From Rhizobium sophoriradicis (GTDB taxonomy: Bacteria; Pseudomonadota; Alphaproteobacteria; Rhizobiales; Rhizobiaceae): a stretch of 64,000 nucleotides of DNA. Within the stretch, counting starts at the first letter, position 1; each line of letters begins with the position of its first letter. The stretch lies in contig NZ_RQIH01000007.1 of the NCBI RefSeq assembly GCF_003939025.1, positions 124,001 to 188,000 on the forward strand. Reading direction: 5' to 3'. Positions 59,964 to 64,000 of the stretch are shown one piece after another. The notes beneath the pieces were generated by a model. It was not told where the DNA came from. It did no database searches and saw only the letters and a program-made list of their open reading frames with translations. The translations under genes were made by a program, and so were the position numbers.

Positions 59964-61184
59964 GCGGCGAAGTGCGTTCAGGAGCGGCAGCGAGGGCTCG
60001 CCGTCCGGCTGCATGCCGATGCGCTCCTGCACCGCCGATATCGCCGCCTTCGAACCCGAGCCGAAATTGCCGTCGACCTCGCCATTGTAATAGCCGAGGG
60101 TCTTCAGGCGGGTCTGCAGCTCGAATTTCTCGGTGATATCAAGGGCGCCGTCCGGGCGCGGCCAGCGCTGCTGCATGCCGCCATAACCGGCGATCTGATC
60201 GGCCAGCAGGCCGACGGCAAGCGCGTAGCTATCCGAGGCGTTGTAGTTCTTGATGGTGAAAAAGTTGGCGGTCATCAGGAAGCCCGGGCCGTTCGGTCCG
60301 GCCGGCATCTTCAGCACGGCCTTGGTGGCGCCTTCGCGGAAGGCCTTGCCGTTTGGGCGTTTCAGGCCGAGCTCCGCCCATTGGGCAAGCGTATGGGTCT
60401 TGCCGGCCTGCTTGGCGGCGGCAGCGGGAACGACGACCTCGTAGCCCCAGGTCTTGCCGGTATCCCAGCCGTTCTTCATCAGGAGATTGGCCGAGGTCGC
60501 CAGCGCATCCGGCACCGAATTCCAGATGTCGCGATGGCCGTTGCCGTCGGCGTCGACGGCGTAAAGCAGGTAGCTTGTCGGGATGAACTGGGTGTGGCCC
60601 ATGGCGCCCGCCCAGGAGCCGGTCATCTCGCGTGCCGGCACGTCGCCGTTCTGCAGGATCTTCAGCGCGGCAACCAGCTGCTTCTTGGCGAATTTGGCGC
60701 GGCTCGGGTCGGCATAGGCAAGCGTCGCCAGCGCGCGCGGCACGTAGTGCAGCCGGTCATCCTTGTCGAGAATCGCACCATAGTTCGATTCCATCGACCA
60801 GATGGCGAGCAGAATGCTCTTGTCGACGCCGAAGCGCTGCTCGATCGCATTGAGCGTGCGGGCGTGCTTGGCGGCCATCTCGCGGCCGATCCTGACCGTG
60901 TAGGGATTGACGCGCGAATCGACGTAGTCCCAGATCTTCGAGGTGAATTCGGGCTGATAGGCCGCCTTCTCGAGCACGGTGGGATCGGGCTCGCTCACCC
61001 CGGAAAAGGCCTTTTGATAGGTTGCCTTACTGATGCCACTCTGAGCGGCTGTTTGGTAAAAATCCGCGATCCATTTCTGGAACCGGGAATCAGCTTTCGC
61101 GCTGTCGGGAACCAGGCCTACCTGGGCGGCGACAACGAGGGCGAGAGCAAGACCACGAAGGGAGTTTTTGTGATTCTGGATCAT
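59961..61184 (-). CDS. Lytic murein transglycosylase, MltB family
   Basis: A 407-residue periplasmic enzyme that cleaves peptidoglycan with 1,6-anhydro-muramic acid formation. The signal peptide is about 31 residues (ending SAKA before DSRF). The catalytic Glu132 is in IWSMESNYGA, with the conserved GAMGHTQFIPTSYL segment near 196. A C-terminal peptidoglycan-binding domain (about 345-405, LKTLGYYNGEVDGNFGSGS) follows. No lipoprotein Cys is present, so it is soluble in the periplasm, unlike E. coli MltB. Confidence 0.92.
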   Translation of the reverse strand: MIQNHKNSLRGLALALVVAAQVGLVPDSAKADSRFQKWIADFYQTAAQSGISKATYQKAFSGVSEPDPTVLEKAAYQPEFTSKIWDYVDSRVNPYTVRIGREMAAKHARTLNAIEQRFGVDKSILLAIWSMESNYGAILDKDDRLHYVPRALATLAYADPSRAKFAKKQLVAALKILQNGDVPAREMTGSWAGAMGHTQFIPTSYLLYAVDADGNGHRDIWNSVPDALATSANLLMKNGWDTGKTWGYEVVVPAAAAKQAGKTHTLAQWAELGLKRPNGKAFREGATKAVLKMPAGPNGPGFLMTANFFTIKNYNASDSYALAVGLLADQIAGYGGMQQRWPRPDGALDITEKFELQTRLKTLGYYNGEVDGNFGSGSKAAISAVQERIGMQPDGEPSLPLLNALRR

Positions 61185-61387
61185 CGACAGTCGTATCCGT
61201 CATCTTCAGTTTTCGGTGCAGCAGAGGCGTCATGTCCGCCCAGACCCGAGACTACAGGAACGGAGTCAACAAATTCTTTACCATGGCGGTCGGCTGCGGT
61301 CACCATTGCAAAACAGTAGCAATTCTATACTAGGTAGAGCCAAAAGGCTCTTTTTCCAAAGCGATATGGCGAAGCAGGAGGCCGGGT

Positions 61388-62275
61388 GTGGCTCAGCATA
61401 ACAAAGTTCGTAAAGCAGTATTTCCGGTTGCCGGGTTGGGGACGCGATTCCTGCCGGCGACAAAGGCTGTTCCGAAGGAAATGTTGACCGTCGTCGACAA
61501 GCCAATCATTCAATATGTCGTCGATGAGGCGATCGAGGCCGGGATTGAACATTTGGTTTTCGTCACCGGGCGCAACAAGCACGTCATCGAAGATTATTTC
61601 GACATTCATTTCGAGCTTGAGCAGACGCTTAAGGAGCGCGCCAAGAAGGCGGAAATTACTCTCCTGCAGCAGCAATTGCCGAAGGCCGGCACGGTGAGCT
61701 TCACCCGCCAGCAGGAGCCGCTCGGCCTCGGTCATGCGGTCTGGTGCGCCCGCGAAATCGTCGGCGACGAACCTTTCGCGCTGCTGCTGCCCGACATGAT
61801 CATGAAGGGCGACAAGGGCTGCATGAAGGGGATGATCGACCTTTACGGCCAGAGCGGCGGCAATATCATCGCCGTTGAAGAATGCGCGCCCGACCAGGCG
61901 CATAAATATGGCATCGTCGGCGTCGGCGAAGCGATCGGCGAGGGCTTCCGAATCACCGGCATGGTTGAAAAGCCCGCCAAGGGAACGGCGCCCTCCAACT
62001 TCTTCATCAACGGCCGCTACATCCTGCAGCCGGAGATCTTCAAGATCCTCGAAACCCAGGAGCGCGGCGCCGGCAACGAGATCCAGCTCACCGACGGCAT
62101 GCTCAAGCTACTGAAGGAACAGGATTTCGCCGGGTATCACTTCCGCGGCACGACCTACGACTGCGGCGCCAAGGACGGCTTCATCCTGGCAAATGTCGCC
62201 TACGCCCTCGAACGCGCCGATATCCGCCCGACCGTCGAAGGTGGCTTCAAGGAATTGCTTGCCGGCCTGAGGTAA
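61388..62275 (+). CDS. galU: UTP-glucose-1-phosphate uridylyltransferase
   Basis: A 295-residue enzyme making UDP-glucose for exopolysaccharide, lipopolysaccharide and cyclic glucan. The start is a GTG at 61388 with AGGAGG 5 bases upstream. The nucleotidyltransferase loop [21 protein letters not shown] covers 12-32, and [13 protein letters not shown] follows. The sugar-binding region EIQLTDGML is near 230. It draws on the same glucose-1-phosphate pool as the glycogen operon. Confidence 0.96.
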   Translation: MAQHNKVRKAVFPVAGLGTRFLPATKAVPKEMLTVVDKPIIQYVVDEAIEAGIEHLVFVTGRNKHVIEDYFDIHFELEQTLKERAKKAEITLLQQQLPKAGTVSFTRQQEPLGLGHAVWCAREIVGDEPFALLLPDMIMKGDKGCMKGMIDLYGQSGGNIIAVEECAPDQAHKYGIVGVGEAIGEGFRITGMVEKPAKGTAPSNFFINGRYILQPEIFKILETQERGAGNEIQLTDGMLKLLKEQDFAGYHFRGTTYDCGAKDGFILANVAYALERADIRPTVEGGFKELLAGLR

Positions 62276-62300
62276 GTTTTCCGTACAGCATATGAATGAC

Positions 62301-62338
62301 GAGCGCCGCGTATCCTCCCAGATGCGCGGCGCTCTTTA
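62301..62338 (+). terminator. Rho-independent terminator after galU
   Basis: Perfect 10-bp stem gagcgccgcg (62301-62310) with cgcggcgctc (62325-62334), then tttatt. Confidence 0.85.
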
Positions 62339-62348
62339 TTAATGTTTT

Positions 62349-62392
62349 AGCCTGATGTCGTCCGCAAACCGCTCACACTTCAACATCAGGCT
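62349..62392 (-). repeat. Rhizobial short intergenic repeat, degenerate copy C
   Basis: On the minus strand it reads agcctgatgttgaagtgtga, then gcggtttgcggacgacatca, then ggct. It follows the same pattern as copies A and B (gatg-aagtgt-agcggttt-cggac) but is more diverged; its ends are complementary. It touches the stop codon of the outer-membrane gene on that strand. Confidence 0.6.
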
Positions 62393-63930
62393 TAGCGTTT
62401 GAGCTTAAGGCCGACGCCGGCGCGCCATTGCTGCGAATCGGTGCCTTCCTTGCGCGTCGTCAGCTCGTAGCCAAGCGTGCTGGTCAGATCGAGATAGCGG
62501 TTGATGTTCCAGGTCAGGCCGGTCGCCGCGGTATAGACGAGCTCATCGTTGATGGTGCTGTCGGTGGGATAATCGCGCCAGATGACCCCGCCGATCATCG
62601 TGCCGACCAGATTGTCGCGCAACTGATGCGTGACCGTCGTCGTCAGCGCGTGCGAGACGTAACCGCTCTCGCCCGCCGTAGTCGTAGGCTGGATGCTCGT
62701 CTGCAGGTCGAGATTAACATCGGTGCTGCGGATCGGCGACCAGAGCAGGCTCGCATCGAGCGTGGCCGTGTCGATCGACGAGAGCCTGTTATCTTCGAAG
62801 TCCGCCCTCGCGTAGCCGATGCCGACTTCTCCCTTCAGCTTTTCACCGAGATCGACCTCGACGCCGGCTTTGACGCCGTAGCTATGGCCCGAACGCTCGT
62901 AGCCGGCGGAATCGCGTGTCTCGTCATAGAGCGTCCGGCCGATCGTGGCCTCGATGAAGGGGATCAGCGCGGGCGACAGCTCGTAGCCGACGCGGCCGCG
63001 CAACGTACCCGTCGTCTGATTGCGGTCGCTGAGCGCGACGGTCGCGCCGCTGGCCAGCGTGGCGTCGGAATAGATCGAACGGGTGAGCGCCAGCGCCGTC
63101 GTGCCGCGCAGGATGCCGAAATCGCGTTCTACGGAGGCCCCGGCCGAAAACTCCTGCACATCGGATTGCTGCGTGGCGTTGGCGACCGCGTCAGGGTCGT
63201 CCGTATCTTCGCGGTAGAAATTATACCCGGCGGTGAGGTGCGCCACCGTATCCTGGGGAAGGTCCAGTCTGAGATCGCCGTTGATCTTGAAGGAAGGCTG
63301 CTCCTCGCCTTCGCCGCTGATATTCCTCTGCCATGCGCCTTCCGAGGTGACGCTCAGCTGGTGGCGGCCCCAGTCGGAGGTCAGCGTCGCTGCCGCATCT
63401 GTTTCGAGGAAGGCGCGCCGCTGCCTGGTGTCGCCATCCTTGGTGGTTTCGGTGTTGATGCTCTGGGTGACGCTCGGACGGAGCACGAAAGTGCCGAGCG
63501 GAATGCCCGGCGTTTCCGCCGTCGAGGCGCTTTCGGCAACCCGGCGCCCCGGCAGGGTCTCGTCGACCCGCGCCTCACGGGTGTTCAGCCGGCGCATGTT
63601 CTCGTCGAGGATGGAGCCGGTAATCTCGTCGCCGGATTGTGCGTCCGATATGGCGGGCCGCTGCTGGGCGTCATTCGCCTTCGCGGCCGTGCCGTTTGCC
63701 GCAGGCATGGTGGAAACATCGGTTTCCTCATCGAAACCGATGGCTGTATTGTTTGTGGTGCGGTCGTTCGTCGCGCTTGCCGACGGCTGTGAGGCGGACT
63801 GCGCGAAGGCGGGGGTCTGGCCGAGAAGCAGACAGCCGAATGCAGCAAAGGAGACGGCACGGCTCATGGCGCGGAGCGGCGTCACACTGCTCGTCTGATT
63901 TGGCTGGCCCATGCAATTCGCGCCTGACAT
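62392..63930 (-). CDS. Outer-membrane beta-barrel protein (BBP2-type)
   Basis: A 512-residue protein. Residues about 22-43 look like a signal peptide (MSRAVSFAAFGCLLLGQTPAFA), so translation may begin at 63930, 63912 or 63867; only weak ribosome sites are seen. A low-complexity Ala/Thr/Asp-rich stretch to about 150 is followed by alternating amphipathic strands to the end (for example TSEGAWQRNISGE, LRGRVGYELSPALIPFIEAT, YSHALTTTVTHQL-like), typical of a 14-18-stranded beta-barrel. The C-terminus is GVGLKLKR rather than a terminal Phe. It resembles the putative beta-barrel porin 2 family; its substrate is unknown. Confidence 0.75.
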   Translation of the reverse strand: MSGANCMGQPNQTSSVTPLRAMSRAVSFAAFGCLLLGQTPAFAQSASQPSASATNDRTTNNTAIGFDEETDVSTMPAANGTAAKANDAQQRPAISDAQSGDEITGSILDENMRRLNTREARVDETLPGRRVAESASTAETPGIPLGTFVLRPSVTQSINTETTKDGDTRQRRAFLETDAAATLTSDWGRHQLSVTSEGAWQRNISGEGEEQPSFKINGDLRLDLPQDTVAHLTAGYNFYREDTDDPDAVANATQQSDVQEFSAGASVERDFGILRGTTALALTRSIYSDATLASGATVALSDRNQTTGTLRGRVGYELSPALIPFIEATIGRTLYDETRDSAGYERSGHSYGVKAGVEVDLGEKLKGEVGIGYARADFEDNRLSSIDTATLDASLLWSPIRSTDVNLDLQTSIQPTTTAGESGYVSHALTTTVTHQLRDNLVGTMIGGVIWRDYPTDSTINDELVYTAATGLTWNINRYLDLTSTLGYELTTRKEGTDSQQWRAGVGLKLKR

Positions 63931-64000
63931 GCTTTCGGTTCTTACCCAAAGGTAAAGCCTCGTGGTTAATCATTCGTTGCCGACGGTGGGCGCCGTTCAC

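Noticed and set aside
63931..64000. A minus-strand frame running off the right edge (63728-64000)
   Set aside because: It overlaps the outer-membrane gene in another frame, is Arg-rich and has no supporting site; the last 70 bases show nothing I can call.

Overview
The window is about 64 kb of GC-rich (roughly 60-62 %) alphaproteobacterial chromosome. It most likely comes from Rhizobium of the leguminosarum/etli group. The reasons are the glgP-glgB-glgC-glgA-pgm order, a Rhizobiales-type porin, a CpdR-type receiver beside an N-formylglutamate amidohydrolase, an alpha-r8/suhB-like small RNA, a ROSE-type RNA thermometer before an Hsp20 gene, and short intergenic palindromes I recognise from Rhizobium. 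Most of the DNA is core chromosome. There is no prophage, integron, CRISPR array or complete insertion sequence.

Layout. 1-8961 (minus strand) is the glycogen operon, ending in a pgm that runs off the left edge. 9234-10478 is a TadG-like vWA protein. 10589-17238 (minus) is a three-gene set: a transglutaminase-like protein, a circularly permuted ATP-grasp/alpha-E fusion and a transglutaminase-DUF2126 fusion. It looks like a peptide or amide ligase/peptidase system whose product is unknown. 17349-19405 is a TctDE-like two-component pair, followed by a cyclase-TPR protein and a divergent periplasmic binding protein. 22824-33713 is a catabolic island: an MmgE/PrpD protein, two tandem paralogous LysR regulators, an oligopeptide-type ABC transporter with a fused ATPase, a class A beta-lactamase-fold hydrolase and an AbgB-like M20 amidohydrolase. 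33970-37000 is a tctCBA tricarboxylate transporter.

37153-43683 holds small and envelope genes: DUF1127, a DUF475 membrane protein behind a structured leader RNA, two small ORFs, MgtC, a degenerate nuclease homologue, a secreted protein with a truncated paralogue nearby, and a porin. 43784-51477 holds tRNA-Val, cpdR, an N-formylglutamate amidohydrolase, an antisense-oriented sRNA, a HisN-like phosphatase, a lipase-like hydrolase, the thermometer-controlled Hsp20, an SBF transporter with a divergent LysR regulator, and threonine aldolase. 52020-58421 is gltB-gltD. 58422-64000 contains a GDSL-like DUF459 protein, a lytic transglycosylase, galU and an outer-membrane beta-barrel protein, with three copies of a short palindromic repeat between them.

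The genes connect around carbon and nitrogen flow. Glycogen synthesis, pgm and galU share glucose-1-phosphate. GltBD assimilates ammonium. The peptide/amide island and tctCBA import organic acids or amides. The least understood parts are the ATP-grasp/alpha-E/DUF2126 set, the amide island and the DUF475 leader RNA. Starts marked as moved were chosen from Shine-Dalgarno position or operon overlap.
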